This document shows positions 33,778-45,852 of a stretch of 64,000 nt of DNA, in pieces. How positions within the stretch are numbered: the stretch's first letter is position 1; every line of letters begins with the position of its first letter. A model generated the notes under the pieces. It searched no databases, had not been told where the DNA came from, and was given only the letters and a program-made list of their open reading frames with translations. The translations under genes were made by a program, and so were the position numbers. Origin of the DNA: Sphingomonas sp. TDK1 (GTDB taxonomy: Bacteria > Pseudomonadota > Alphaproteobacteria > Sphingomonadales > Sphingomonadaceae); NCBI RefSeq assembly GCF_001650735.1, contig NZ_LXVY01000004.1, forward strand, positions 391,537 to 455,536. Direction: 5' to 3'.

Positions 33778-36525
33778 ATGTACAACGGCGGCAGTTCGAT
33801 GCTGCCGCCGCTTCCCTATCCCGCGCTTCACGCCAGCCATTCCGGCGTGTGGATCGCCACGTCCGGAGGCACGCGGGGGCTGAGCCGCGGCGAGGCGATC
33901 CGCATCGCCGCGGACACGCCGGTGCTGCTGCTCAATGCGCCGCTGGTCGGCCAGCGGCTGGGCCACCCGGAACTGAACGGGCTCGACCTGCTCGAGCTGT
34001 TCGCCTTCCTGCGCCCTGCACGCTTCATGGTGCCGACGCCGAAGGGCCTTGCCCGGGCGTGCGGGCTGGCGTCGCCGAGCGAGGACGCGCAAGTTGCAGC
34101 GTTCCTGCGCGATGCCGCCACTGCACTGCTCGCGATTCCGGAAGGCGACTGGCCTGAGCGCGAAGGCGCCTGGCACGGCCTGCAATCGCTCGCGCGGCTG
34201 CGCTGGCCTTGGTCCGCAGTGCTCGGCCAGCGCATCGCCAAGCCCGAGCGCGCCGAGCGCTGGCTCTTCTCGAAACTGCCGGAATGGGAGGAGGCCGCCC
34301 CGCGCCCCGCCCCGCGCACCATCACGCTCGACCCCGCGGATGTCGCCGAACGGCTCGCCCGCCTGACCGGCGCCGCCGCCGAGCGCCGCCAGGGCCAGCG
34401 CGATTATGCCGAGGCGGCGGCCCAGGCCTTCGCGCCCCGCAGCGTGCCCGACACCCCCAATATGGTATTGGCCGAAGCCGGCACGGGGATCGGCAAGACG
34501 CTCGGCTATCTTGCGCCTGCCTCGCTCTGGGCGGAAAGATCGGGCGGGCCGGTCTGGGTTTCCACCTTCACCAAGGCGCTGCAACGCCAGCTCGGCAATG
34601 AAGGCGAGCGCCTGTTCCCCGATCCGGCGCAGCGCCGCGCCCGCGTCGTCACCCGCAAGGGGCGTGAGAATTACGTCTGCCTGCTCAACCTGGAAGATGC
34701 GCTGCAGGGCGGGTTCGCGGGCCGCGCCGCGATCCTGGCGCAGCTCGTCGCGCGCTGGGCCGCCTATACCGCCGATGGCGACATGATCGGCGGCGACCTG
34801 CCCGGCTGGCTGCCCACGCTGTTCCGCCGCAACGGATCGACCGCGCTCACCGATCGCCGCGGCGAATGCATCTATGCCGGCTGTCCGCATTACCGGAAAT
34901 GCTTCATCGAGCGCGCCGCTCGCGCCAGTGCCGATGCGGACATCGTCATCGCCAACCATGCCCTGGTGATGGTCAATGCGGCGCGGGGGCGGGAAAACCA
35001 AACGCGGCCCACCCGCTATGTGTTCGACGAAGGCCATCACTTGTTCGACGCGGCCGACGCGATGTTCTCGGTCGCGCTTACGGGCCAGGAATCGATCGAG
35101 CTGCGCCGTTGGCTGACCGGCCCCGAATCGGGTTCGCGCGGACGCCGCCGGGGTCTTGCCGCGCGTCTCTCGGATGTCGCCAGCTATGACGATGCCGGCG
35201 GACGCGCGATCGCCGAGGCGGTGGACGCGGCGCGCGCGCTGCCCAGCGACGGCTGGCTCCAGCGCCTCAACGAAGGCGAGCCGTTCGGCCCGGTGGAGGC
35301 GCTGCTCGCCGCCGTCCGGGGCCTGGTATACGCCCGCGACGCCAACGGCTCGGCGGAAGCCGGCTATGGCCTGGAAACCGAGCTCACCGAGCCCGATGCA
35401 GCGCTGGTCGAAGCCGCAGGCAACGCCACCGCCGCGCTCGATGCGCTGCTTCGCCCGATGGTCGTGCTTGGCCGCCGGCTCGAGGCGGTGCTCGCAGAGG
35501 CACCGGACTGGATGGACGGCCCTGCGCGCGCGCGTATAGAAGGGGCGATCGCGTCGCTCGGCTGGCGGGTGGATACAGTCGGCGCCTGGCTGGCGCTGAT
35601 CGCGCGGATCGGCGGGCCGGCCGATCCCGAATTCGTCGACTGGCTGGCGATCGATCGTGTCGAGGGTCGTGAATATGACGTGGGCCTCCATCGCCACTGG
35701 CTGGATCCGGCCAAGCCGCTGGCCAAGACCGTACTGGAGCCTGCGCACGGCGTACTCGTCACCTCGGCGACGCTTCGCGCCGGCGGCGACTGGGACGTTG
35801 CCGAGGCGCGCTCCGGCAGCGTCCATCTGCTCCGTCCCGCCCAGCGCTTCGAGGCGAAGAGCCCCTTCGACTATCCCAACCAGGCCGAGGTGCTGATCGT
35901 CACCGACGTGAAGCGCGGCGACCTGCCCGCGCTTGCCAATGCCTATGCGCGACTGGTCGCGGCGGCGGGCGGCGGCACGCTCGGCCTGTTCACCGCAATC
36001 CGGCGCCTGCGCGCGGTGCATGCCCGCATTGCCGATCGCCTCGCGCGCGATGGCCTCCCCCTGCTCGCCCAGCATGTCGACCCGATCGACACGGGCACGC
36101 TGGTCGATATTTTCCGCGACGATCCGCGCGCCTCGCTGATCGGCACGGATGCGCTGCGGGACGGTGTGGATGTGCCCGGCGATTCACTGCGGCTGGTGGT
36201 GATGGAAGGCGTGCCCTGGCCCAAGCCAAGCGTACTCCATGCCGCGCGGCGGCTGGCAGGCGGTGGCTCGGCCTATGACGATCGCATCGTGCGCGCGCGG
36301 CTTGCCCAGGCGTTCGGCCGGCTGATCCGCCGTGCGGACGATCGCGGCGCCTTCGTGCTGCTCTCTGCCGCCACACCCTCGCGCCTGCTCGATGCCTTTC
36401 CGGCGGGGACGCGCATTACCCGGACCACGCTTGATTCGGCGGTCGAGCGGGTTCGGCTTTCCTTGGGACCGAGCTTGCGGCATGAGGCGGGCGAAACCGC
36501 CAGCGTTCACATCGGGGAAGCATGA
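33778..36525 (+). CDS. DinG/XPD-family ATP-dependent DNA helicase
   Basis: Superfamily 2 iron-sulphur helicase, 915 residues. Walker A AEAGTGIGKT near residue 237, the DEAH-type box DEGHH, and a cysteine set (one in YVCLLNLE, then ECIYAGCPHYRKCF) for the 4Fe-4S cluster. C-terminal motifs include SATLRAGGDWDV, GTDALRDGVDVPG and the arginine-finger region QAFGRLIRRADD. The N-terminal 190 residues are an extra region not seen in E. coli DinG. Likely role in unwinding DNA or R-loops after damage. Overlaps the next gene by four bases. Confidence 0.92.
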   Translation: MYNGGSSMLPPLPYPALHASHSGVWIATSGGTRGLSRGEAIRIAADTPVLLLNAPLVGQRLGHPELNGLDLLELFAFLRPARFMVPTPKGLARACGLASPSEDAQVAAFLRDAATALLAIPEGDWPEREGAWHGLQSLARLRWPWSAVLGQRIAKPERAERWLFSKLPEWEEAAPRPAPRTITLDPADVAERLARLTGAAAERRQGQRDYAEAAAQAFAPRSVPDTPNMVLAEAGTGIGKTLGYLAPASLWAERSGGPVWVSTFTKALQRQLGNEGERLFPDPAQRRARVVTRKGRENYVCLLNLEDALQGGFAGRAAILAQLVARWAAYTADGDMIGGDLPGWLPTLFRRNGSTALTDRRGECIYAGCPHYRKCFIERAARASADADIVIANHALVMVNAARGRENQTRPTRYVFDEGHHLFDAADAMFSVALTGQESIELRRWLTGPESGSRGRRRGLAARLSDVASYDDAGGRAIAEAVDAARALPSDGWLQRLNEGEPFGPVEALLAAVRGLVYARDANGSAEAGYGLETELTEPDAALVEAAGNATAALDALLRPMVVLGRRLEAVLAEAPDWMDGPARARIEGAIASLGWRVDTVGAWLALIARIGGPADPEFVDWLAIDRVEGREYDVGLHRHWLDPAKPLAKTVLEPAHGVLVTSATLRAGGDWDVAEARSGSVHLLRPAQRFEAKSPFDYPNQAEVLIVTDVKRGDLPALANAYARLVAAAGGGTLGLFTAIRRLRAVHARIADRLARDGLPLLAQHVDPIDTGTLVDIFRDDPRASLIGTDALRDGVDVPGDSLRLVVMEGVPWPKPSVLHAARRLAGGGSAYDDRIVRARLAQAFGRLIRRADDRGAFVLLSAATPSRLLDAFPAGTRITRTTLDSAVERVRLSLGPSLRHEAGETASVHIGEA

Positions 36526-37055
36526 AGACCCTTCTCGTCCTCCGCCACGCCAAGTCCGGTTGGGACGATCCGGTCGCCCGTGATTTCGATCGGCCGCTCA
36601 ATCCCAAGGGGCAGCGCGCCGCCGTGGCGATGGGCCGGTATCTGCGCGACCAGGGGCTTCGCTTCGAGCACGCCATCGCCTCGCCGGCGGTGCGGGTGCA
36701 GGAAACGCTGGCACAGGTCGGCCACGGCTATGGAATCGCGATCCAGCCCATTTGGGATCAGAAACTATATCTGGCATCGCTCGGCACGCTGCTCGACGCC
36801 ATCGAGGAACTGCCGGAGTCGGCCGGCACGGTGCTGCTGTCCGGGCACAATCCCGGGCTGGAGGAACTGGTGCTGGATCGGGTGCGCACGCCGGGCATGC
36901 TGCGCGATGCCGTCGAGCAGAAATTCCCAACCGCCACGCTGGCAGAGCTTCGGTTCGATGTGGAACATTGGGCGGAGGCGTCTCGCGCGGACGCCGAACT
37001 CATCCGGTTCGTGCGCCCGCGCGATCTTGATCCCAGCCTGGGGCCGGACGCCTGA
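36522..37055 (+). CDS. SixA-like histidine phosphatase
   Basis: 177 residues, branch-1 histidine phosphatase. The catalytic motif is LLVLRHAKSGWDD (R8, H9) and the second histidine lies in LLSGHNPGLEEL. This is the SixA subgroup, which removes phosphate from phosphohistidine on signalling proteins such as HPt domains. ATGA overlap with the helicase gene, so co-translated with it. The partner protein is not known. Confidence 0.9.
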   Translation: MKTLLVLRHAKSGWDDPVARDFDRPLNPKGQRAAVAMGRYLRDQGLRFEHAIASPAVRVQETLAQVGHGYGIAIQPIWDQKLYLASLGTLLDAIEELPESAGTVLLSGHNPGLEELVLDRVRTPGMLRDAVEQKFPTATLAELRFDVEHWAEASRADAELIRFVRPRDLDPSLGPDA

Positions 37056-37058
37056 AGC

Positions 37059-37388
37059 TCAGCGGTCCTCGTCCAAAGCCTGCGCCAGCGAGTCGCGAAT
37101 CGCCTGTAACTCGGCGGTCCGTCCCTTGCCGCGTGCTGCCTTTTCTTCCGCCAGCAGTTTCTGGACGCCGCGGATGGTGTAGCCCTCCTCGCTGAGGAGG
37201 TGATGGATGCGGCGCACCAGCGCCACGTCATCGGGTCGATAATACCGGCGGTTGCCCGCACGGGTGAGAGGCTTCAGCTGGGGAAACCGCGTTTCCCAAT
37301 AGCGCAAGATATGCTGCGGCCTGCCGATTTCAGCGGCGAGCTCACCTATGGTCCGCAACGCGCCGGCGGCCTTTTCGGTCGCCGACAT
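37059..37388 (-). CDS. MerR family transcriptional regulator
   Basis: 109 residues: winged helix-turn-helix of the MerR type ([53 protein letters not shown]) and a short helical tail. There is no effector domain or metal-binding cysteine. This gene directly follows ihfA in many alphaproteobacteria. Start at 37388. Its targets are unknown. Confidence 0.92.
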   Translation of the reverse strand: MSATEKAAGALRTIGELAAEIGRPQHILRYWETRFPQLKPLTRAGNRRYYRPDDVALVRRIHHLLSEEGYTIRGVQKLLAEEKAARGKGRTAELQAIRDSLAQALDEDR

Positions 37389-37396
37389 GGCGGACC

Positions 37397-37696
37397 TCAG
37401 CGGGCTGAGACGATGCGGTCGCGCATCATCTGGCTGGCCCGGAAGGTGAGCACGCGGCGCGGTGCGATCGGCACCTCCACACCGGTCTTGGGATTGCGGC
37501 CGATGCGCTCGCCCTTGTCCCGCAACACGAAGCTGCCGAAGCCCGAGATCTTCACGTTCTCGCCTTTCGCCAGTGCTTCGCACATATGCTTCAGGATCTG
37601 CTCGACGATCCGCGAGGCGTCGGCGCGCGACAACCCCACTTCGCGATGCAGCGATTCGGCCAAGTCTGCCCTGGTCAGCGTGCCCGCAGCATTCAT
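37397..37696 (-). CDS. ihfA: Integration host factor alpha subunit
   Basis: DNA-bending histone-like protein, 99 residues. [22 protein letters not shown] begins the helical body, and the DNA-intercalating arm contains the conserved [23 protein letters not shown]. The proline of NPKTG kinks DNA. It sits in the fabH-ihfA-merR series; the 144-base AT-richer gap before it may hold its own promoter. Confidence 0.95.
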   Translation of the reverse strand: MNAAGTLTRADLAESLHREVGLSRADASRIVEQILKHMCEALAKGENVKISGFGSFVLRDKGERIGRNPKTGVEVPIAPRRVLTFRASQMMRDRIVSAR

Positions 37697-37840
37697 TCCG
37701 GCAATTCCTTTCGTGTACTAGTGTACCCGTATCAGATTGTTACGCGCTATCAAGATTGATGTTGAAGCGGCAGTAACCGCGCGGACATATTCTGGAAAAA
37801 CACGTAATTCGTCCAAAATGGGGATATTGCAGCCCAACGC

Positions 37841-38812
37841 TCAGAAACGGACGACCGCCGCCCCCCAGGTGAACCCGCCGCCCATCGCTTCCAGCACCAG
37901 CAGATCGCCGCGCCGGATCCGACCATCCCGCACTGCAGCATCCAACGCAAGCGGCACGGACGCGGCCGACGTATTGGCATGGCGGTCGACGGTAACGATG
38001 ACCTTCTCCGGCGCCAGGTTCAGCTTGCGTGCCGTCGCGTCGAGAATGCGGGCATTGGCCTGGTGCGGCACCACCCAGTCGACGTCGCCAGGTTCGAGCC
38101 CGGCCATCGCAAGCGATTCGGTCATCACCGCGGCAAGGTTGACCACGGCATGACGGAACACCTCACGCCCCTTCATCCGCAACTTGCCGACGGTGCCCGT
38201 GGTCGACGGACCGCCATCGACATAGAGCAGATCGTTGTAGCGGCCGTCCGCGTGGAGCTTGGTCGAAAGGATGCCCTGCGGCGCCTCGCCCTGGGTATCC
38301 TGCGCTTCCAGCACGATGGCGCCGGCACCGTCGCCGAACAACACGCAGGTGGTGCGGTCTTCCCAGTCGAGGATGCGGCTGAACGTCTCGGCCCCGATCA
38401 CCAGCGCGCGCCGGTGGACACCCGCGCGGAGCATCGAATCGGCGACCTGCACCGCATAGAGAAAGCCGGAGCATACCGCCGCCACGTCGAAGGCGACGCA
38501 ATCGAGGATGCCGAGCGCGTTCTGCACGCGCGTCGCGGTGGCGGGAAACGTCTGGTCCGGCGTGGCGGTGGCCAGCACGATCAGGTCGATCGACGCCGCA
38601 TCGATGCCGGCCGATTCAAGCGCGGCCCTCGCCGCATCCGCCGCCAGCGTGCCGGTGGTCTCGTCGGGTCCGGCAAGGTGGCGGAAGCGGATGCCGGTCC
38701 GCTCGACGATCCATTCGTCGCTGGTATCGACGCGCTCCGCCAGCTCCGCGTTGGAAACACGCTGCGCCGGCAGGGCGGACCCCGTGCCGAGAATCACCGA
38801 ACGTACGGTCAT
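37841..38812 (-). CDS. fabH: 3-oxoacyl-[acyl-carrier-protein] synthase III
   Basis: Starts fatty acid synthesis by condensing acetyl-CoA with malonyl-ACP. 323 residues with the complete triad C114 (AAVCSGFLY), H250 (VPHQANARI) and N280 (RHANTSAAS), and the C-terminal [13 protein letters not shown]. Follows plsX by 24 bases, forming the usual rpmF-plsX-fabH lipid operon. Confidence 0.97.
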   Translation of the reverse strand: MTVRSVILGTGSALPAQRVSNAELAERVDTSDEWIVERTGIRFRHLAGPDETTGTLAADAARAALESAGIDAASIDLIVLATATPDQTFPATATRVQNALGILDCVAFDVAAVCSGFLYAVQVADSMLRAGVHRRALVIGAETFSRILDWEDRTTCVLFGDGAGAIVLEAQDTQGEAPQGILSTKLHADGRYNDLLYVDGGPSTTGTVGKLRMKGREVFRHAVVNLAAVMTESLAMAGLEPGDVDWVVPHQANARILDATARKLNLAPEKVIVTVDRHANTSAASVPLALDAAVRDGRIRRGDLLVLEAMGGGFTWGAAVVRF

Positions 38813-38836
38813 GCGACCCCTTCTTATCCCGTCTTC

Positions 38837-39868
38837 TTACGCGGCCTTGGCCTCGAAGTTCCCCAGATCCTCGGCAATACGCCGGGTCAGTTCGTCGCGC
38901 ACCATCTTGGCGGCAAAGCCGATCGCGGTGTCCACGCCGACTTCGTTCGCGCCGCCATGGCTCTTCACGACGATGCCGTTCAGCCCGAGGAAAACGGCAC
39001 CATTATGGTTGTTCGGGTCGAGATGGTGGCGCAGCAGCTCGGTCGCGGGCTTCGAGATCAGGAATCCGACCTTGGAGCGCAGCGAGGAACTGAACGCGCG
39101 GCGGAGCAGGTCCGCGACGAACCGTGCGGTGCCCTCGGCGGTCTTGAGCGCGATATTGCCCGAGAAGCCGTCGCAAACGATCACGTCGACATCACCCCGC
39201 GACAGGCGGTTGCCTTCGATGAAGCCGGTGAATTCGAGCGGCAGATGCTTGGCGGCACGCAGCTGGGCGGCCGCATCGCGGATGCTGTCGGTGCCCTTCA
39301 TCTCTTCGGTGCCGATGTTGAGCAGCGCCACGCGCGGGCGCGCGAGATCGAGCGCCGTGCGCGCATAGGCGGCGCCCATCACCGCGAACTGGACGAGGTT
39401 GCGCTCGTCCACCTCGGTATTGGCGCCAAGGTCGAGCATCACCGTGTCGTTGTCGCCGAGCGACGGCATCAGCGCGGCGAGCGCCGGCCGGTCGATCCCC
39501 GCCATGGTGCGGAGCGACAATTTGGCCATCGCCATCAAGGCGCCGGTGTTGCCCGACGAGACCGCCGCGCCGGCGCGCCCCTGCTTCACCAGATCGATGG
39601 CTATGCCCATCGACGTGGTCTTGGCACGGCGAATCGCCTGGCTCGGCTTGGCATCGGACGCAACGACTTCCGCTGCGTGGACGATCTCCGACGCAGCTGA
39701 CAGATTCGGATGCGCCTTCAGGCCGTCACGAATACGCGACTCGTCGCCGACGAGGAGGAACTCCATCCCCTCGAAGCGGCGACGCGCGCGCGCGGCGCCG
39801 GCGAGCATGACGGCGACCCCCTCATCGCCGCCCATTGCATCGACGGCGATCCGCGAGGGAACAGTCAT
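38837..39868 (-). CDS. plsX: Phosphate acyltransferase
   Basis: Makes acyl-phosphate from acyl-ACP for phospholipid synthesis; peripheral on the inner membrane. 343 residues beginning [12 protein letters not shown] and containing [44 protein letters not shown] and [16 protein letters not shown], all typical. Located between rpmF and fabH as in many bacteria. Confidence 0.97.
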   Translation of the reverse strand: MTVPSRIAVDAMGGDEGVAVMLAGAARARRRFEGMEFLLVGDESRIRDGLKAHPNLSAASEIVHAAEVVASDAKPSQAIRRAKTTSMGIAIDLVKQGRAGAAVSSGNTGALMAMAKLSLRTMAGIDRPALAALMPSLGDNDTVMLDLGANTEVDERNLVQFAVMGAAYARTALDLARPRVALLNIGTEEMKGTDSIRDAAAQLRAAKHLPLEFTGFIEGNRLSRGDVDVIVCDGFSGNIALKTAEGTARFVADLLRRAFSSSLRSKVGFLISKPATELLRHHLDPNNHNGAVFLGLNGIVVKSHGGANEVGVDTAIGFAAKMVRDELTRRIAEDLGNFEAKAA

Positions 39869-39897
39869 ACCGGCAACCCCCCGTTGCGGAACGTCGT

Positions 39898-40077
39898 TCA
39901 GCCCTCGACCGAAACGATTTCGCGGCCGTTATAGTGGCCGCAAGCGTTGCACAGGTTGTGCGGACGCTTGAGTTCGCCGCAGTTCGGGCACTCCTGGAAC
40001 GATTCGACGGTCAGCGAATCGTGCGACCGACGCATGCCGCGCTTCGACGGCGAGGTCTTTCTCTTAGGAACGGCCAT
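39898..40077 (-). CDS. rpmF: 50S ribosomal protein L32
   Basis: 59 residues, [20 protein letters not shown] at the start and a zinc-ribbon type pattern CPNCGELK ... [13 protein letters not shown]. This is the zinc-binding (C+) form of L32. First gene of the rpmF-plsX-fabH operon; the 202-base gap to the divergent MAPEG gene should hold its promoter, but no clear site was recognised. Confidence 0.97.
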   Translation of the reverse strand: MAVPKRKTSPSKRGMRRSHDSLTVESFQECPNCGELKRPHNLCNACGHYNGREIVSVEG

Positions 40078-40279
40078 TTCGGCACCTTCAACAAGCTAAT
40101 GAATCAATAAGTCGCGATACGCCCACAGGGTTGTTCGGGCAAGCGACGGCTAGGCCGGCCGCTCGCCGGACCAGCGGACAGGTCACGAAGCGAGCCCGCG
40201 CGTATAGCGATTCTCGTCCGCGTTGCAAGCAGAAGCCGCGCGTGGCAGGGGTTTTAGCCTGCTTGACCAGGGGGACGCG

Positions 40280-40681
40280 ATGTTTTTTCTGCCGGTTACA
40301 CTCACCAGCGCGGGCGCCGCGGCGCTCCTCAACCTGTGGCTGGCGATTCGCGTCATCCAGATTCGCGGCGCCGAGAAGGTGCTGACCGGCGACGGCGGCA
40401 GCCCGCGCCTCCTCGCGCGCATGCGCGCGCAGATGAATTTCGTCGAATACACGCCCATGGTGCTGATCCTGATCGGCCTGATCGAACTGGCCCAGGGTAC
40501 GCGATTCTATCTGTGGGTTGTGGCAGCAGTCTATCTGATCGGTCGCGTACTGCACGGCTTCGGGATGGACGGCTGGCTGCTCGGCCGCAAGATCGGGGCG
40601 GCCACCACCTTCCTGATCCTGGCCGGGCTCGGCCTGTACGCCGCGTGGCTCGGCTATGCGGGTTCGAACCCGCTCCACTGA
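40280..40681 (+). CDS. MAPEG family membrane protein
   Basis: 133 residues with four hydrophobic segments. The family pattern is visible in LNLWLAIRVIQIRGAEKVLTGDGG and RMRAQMNFVEYTPMVLILIGLIELAQG (Asn-Phe-x-Glu-Tyr, conserved in glutathione-using MAPEG proteins), and in the third helix YLIGRVLHGFGM. Bacterial members may be glutathione transferases or peroxidases; substrate unknown. ATG at 40280. Confidence 0.9.
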   Translation: MFFLPVTLTSAGAAALLNLWLAIRVIQIRGAEKVLTGDGGSPRLLARMRAQMNFVEYTPMVLILIGLIELAQGTRFYLWVVAAVYLIGRVLHGFGMDGWLLGRKIGAATTFLILAGLGLYAAWLGYAGSNPLH

Positions 40682-40751
40682 ACTCCATCCCCAATCGTCA
40701 ACCGGCGATCGCCATCCTGGCGGACGCCGGGCTGACCGGGAAAGGTGATCG

Positions 40752-41432
40752 TCAGGCCCTGGCCAGTACCGAATCGGCGACGAAGGGGTTGGTGCGCCGC
40801 TCCTGTCCGAAATTGCTTGGCTGGCCATGCCCGGGCACGAACACGGTCTCGTCCCCCAGCGGCCACAGCCGCGTGGTGATCGCGTCGATCAGGTCCTGAT
40901 GGTTGCCCAGGGGAAAGTCGGTGCGGCCGATCGAGCCTTGGAACAGCACGTCGCCGACGATCGCCAGTTGTGATTCGGGATGGTGGAACACGACATGGCC
41001 CGGCGTGTGGCCGGGGCAGTGATAGACGTCGAGCACCAGTTCGCCCACCGTGACCTGGTCGCCCTGGTGCAGCCAGCGGCTCGGTTCGAACGGCTTGCCC
41101 GGCACGCGATAGGCGCGGCCGTCATCCTCCAGCCGCGCGATCCAGTAGCGGTCGGCCTCGTGCGGCCCCTCGATCGGCACGCCCAGCTCCTCTGCGAAGA
41201 TGCCGGCGGAGCCGCAATGGTCGATATGGCCATGGGTAATCAGCAGCTTCTCGATCGTGACGCCATGCTGGGTCGCCGCCGCGCGCAGCCGCTCGAGGTC
41301 GCCGCCGGGATCGACGAAGGCGCCGCGCATCGTCCTGGTGCACCAGAGCAGGGTGCAGTTCTGCTGGAGCGGCGTGACGGGTACGATCGCCGCACGAAGC
41401 GGCGGCTGGGCGGCGTTGAGATCGGAAGCCAT
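40752..41432 (-). CDS. Metallo-beta-lactamase-fold hydrolase (glyoxalase II-like)
   Basis: 226 residues. Metal motif THGHIDHCG gives H67, H69, D71 and H72; further ligands are in CPGHTPGH, IVGDVLF and VPGHGQPS. The compact YcbL-like form, lacking the C-terminal helical domain of true glyoxalase II, suggests hydrolysis of a thioester such as S-lactoylglutathione. Divergent from the pabB-pabC fusion. Confidence 0.9.
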   Translation of the reverse strand: MASDLNAAQPPLRAAIVPVTPLQQNCTLLWCTRTMRGAFVDPGGDLERLRAAATQHGVTIEKLLITHGHIDHCGSAGIFAEELGVPIEGPHEADRYWIARLEDDGRAYRVPGKPFEPSRWLHQGDQVTVGELVLDVYHCPGHTPGHVVFHHPESQLAIVGDVLFQGSIGRTDFPLGNHQDLIDAITTRLWPLGDETVFVPGHGQPSNFGQERRTNPFVADSVLARA

Positions 41433-41512
41433 GCCCCTTCGCTACCCCGCGCGCGGGCGCGCGGCAACCAAGGCTTGCCCTTGGCCGTCCATCTCTCCAT
41501 TCCAGCCTGCTG

Positions 41513-44513
<3,001 letters not shown>

Positions 44514-44558
44514 GGGACCTGTACCGCGGGGGCTTCCTCTTCCCTATATGGGGGTATC

Positions 44559-45236
44559 ATGACCCGACGCACGCTGAAGCTCCCGCTCTCCCTCGCCGCC
44601 CTTGCCGGCGGCGCCCTGCTGCTGGTCGCGGCAGGTGGCATCCCGATCGAGAAGGTGAAGGCGGTCGCGGTGCCGCCGCCCGCGGTCGACGTCGCCAAGG
44701 CGAAGAAGCCGCAGACCGCGGTGTTCGCCGGCGGCTGCTTCTGGGGCATGGAGGCGGTGTTCCAGTCGGTGAAGGGCGTCCAGTCCGTCACCAACGGCTA
44801 TGCCGGCGGCGCGGCGGCAACCGCGACCTATGATCAGGTCAAGAACGAGAATACCGGCCATGCCGAGGCGGTGAAGGTAGTCTACGACCCCACCCGCGTC
44901 AGCTACGGCACGCTGCTCCGTGTCTTCTTCTCGGTAGCGCACGATCCCACCCAGAAGGGCGGTCAGGGGCCCGATCGCGGCCCGAGCTATCGCAGCGCGA
45001 TCTTCCCGCAATCGGCCGAGCAGCGTCGCGTCGCCACCGCCTATATCGCCCAGCTGACCCAGGCCAGGGCATTCGCCAAGCCGATCACGACCAAGCTGGA
45101 GACCGGCGCCTTCTACCCGGCCGAGGAGTATCACCAGGACTTCTTCTGGCGGCACCCGACGCACCCGTACATCATGCGCTGGGACCAGCCGAAGGTCGCG
45201 GCGTTCCGCTCGACCTACCCCCAGCTGGCGCACTGA
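44559..45236 (+). CDS. msrA: Peptide-methionine (S)-S-oxide reductase MsrA, exported
   Basis: Repairs oxidised methionine. 225 residues with an N-terminal signal sequence (about 1-26), so the enzyme acts in the periplasm. The catalytic motif GGCFWG holds C60; YAGG, GHAEAVKVVYDP, FFSVAHDPTQ, and EYHQDFF are typical. C60 is the only cysteine in the protein, so there is no resolving cysteine: a one-Cys enzyme dependent on an external thiol. No msrB adjoins. Confidence 0.94.
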   Translation: MTRRTLKLPLSLAALAGGALLLVAAGGIPIEKVKAVAVPPPAVDVAKAKKPQTAVFAGGCFWGMEAVFQSVKGVQSVTNGYAGGAAATATYDQVKNENTGHAEAVKVVYDPTRVSYGTLLRVFFSVAHDPTQKGGQGPDRGPSYRSAIFPQSAEQRRVATAYIAQLTQARAFAKPITTKLETGAFYPAEEYHQDFFWRHPTHPYIMRWDQPKVAAFRSTYPQLAH

Positions 45237-45322
45237 TCGGGCGACTGTCCTACGGGCAAGTTCCTGCTATGTCCGGCAGGCTCTTTGAACAAGTGGAGTC
45301 ACGACGCTGTCGCGAACAGCAT

Positions 45323-45418
45323 CGTCATCCCGGCGAAAGCCGGGATCCATTGGGGCCTACGCAGCGGCTCTTGCTGTTAGCGAGTGGCGAATGGATCCCG
45401 GCTTTCGCCGGGATGACG
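45323..45418. repeat. 96-bp REPIN-like inverted repeat element (copy A)
   Basis: Perfect 29-base inverted repeat: 45323-45351 and 45390-45418. Each arm is itself a small hairpin (TCCCGGC, loop GAAA, GCCGGGA). A 38-base centre separates them. A second copy of the same length is at 59255-59350. It lies in the 341-base gene-free stretch 45237-45577 between msrA and the DUF1674 gene, where I otherwise see only the TAAACTTC repeats. Confidence 0.9.
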
Positions 45419-45472
45419 CTATGGGGATCGCGAAAAGACCCGCCACATGCCGCGCGACACCGCGCACGCGCC

Positions 45473-45562
45473 TAAACTTCAGCCGGCGGAAACTGCAGCG
45501 GCGTAAACTTCGTAAACTTCAGCCCCACGAAAACGCGCACGAACCTAAACTTCCTAAACTTC
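45473..45562 (+). repeat. Five copies of TAAACTTC
   Basis: The octamer occurs at 45473-45480, 45504-45511, 45513-45520, 45546-45553 and 45555-45562. Two pairs are spaced 9 bases apart (start to start), giving GTAAACTTCGTAAACTTC-like doublets. It directly follows the REPIN-like element and precedes the 3' end of the DUF1674 gene. Purpose unknown; not a CRISPR. Confidence 0.8.
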
Positions 45563-45577
45563 GGCCCCGCCCCGTCC

Positions 45578-45739
45578 TCAGAAATCGATCGCGATGCCCT
45601 TCAGCTCCCAGTCGCCGTAGCGGACGGGATCCTTCTCCAACGGGTCCTTCTCGGGTCGCTGCATCGGTTCGGGCTTGGGCACCGGCGGGCTCTTCGAGAG
45701 ATAGGCCGGGGGCTGCACATGGTCGGGTCGCTTGCCCAT
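45578..45739 (-). CDS. DUF1674 small protein (SdhAF4-like succinate dehydrogenase assembly factor)
   Basis: 53 residues. The C-terminal signature DPVRYGDWELKGIAIDF matches DUF1674/SDHAF4, whose mitochondrial member helps flavinylated SdhA join SdhB. The N-terminal part is proline- and lysine-rich and probably flexible. Start at 45739, with AAGGAAGG upstream. Divergent from rsmB. Confidence 0.87.
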   Translation of the reverse strand: MGKRPDHVQPPAYLSKSPPVPKPEPMQRPEKDPLEKDPVRYGDWELKGIAIDF

Positions 45740-45852
45740 CGGGATTGCCTTCCTTGGTTGCCCGGCCCATGTCGGCCCGCGAAGGAGCATGGTCAAGTGA
45801 ACCCTTGGGTAGCGTACGAACGAGCAGAACTTTCAATGGGCATGCGCTGACC

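Noticed and set aside
40659..40678. GCGGGTTCGAACCCGC as a tRNA T-arm
   Set aside because: The loop is 6 rather than 7 bases, no acceptor or anticodon arm is found nearby, and the sequence lies in the end of the MAPEG reading frame.
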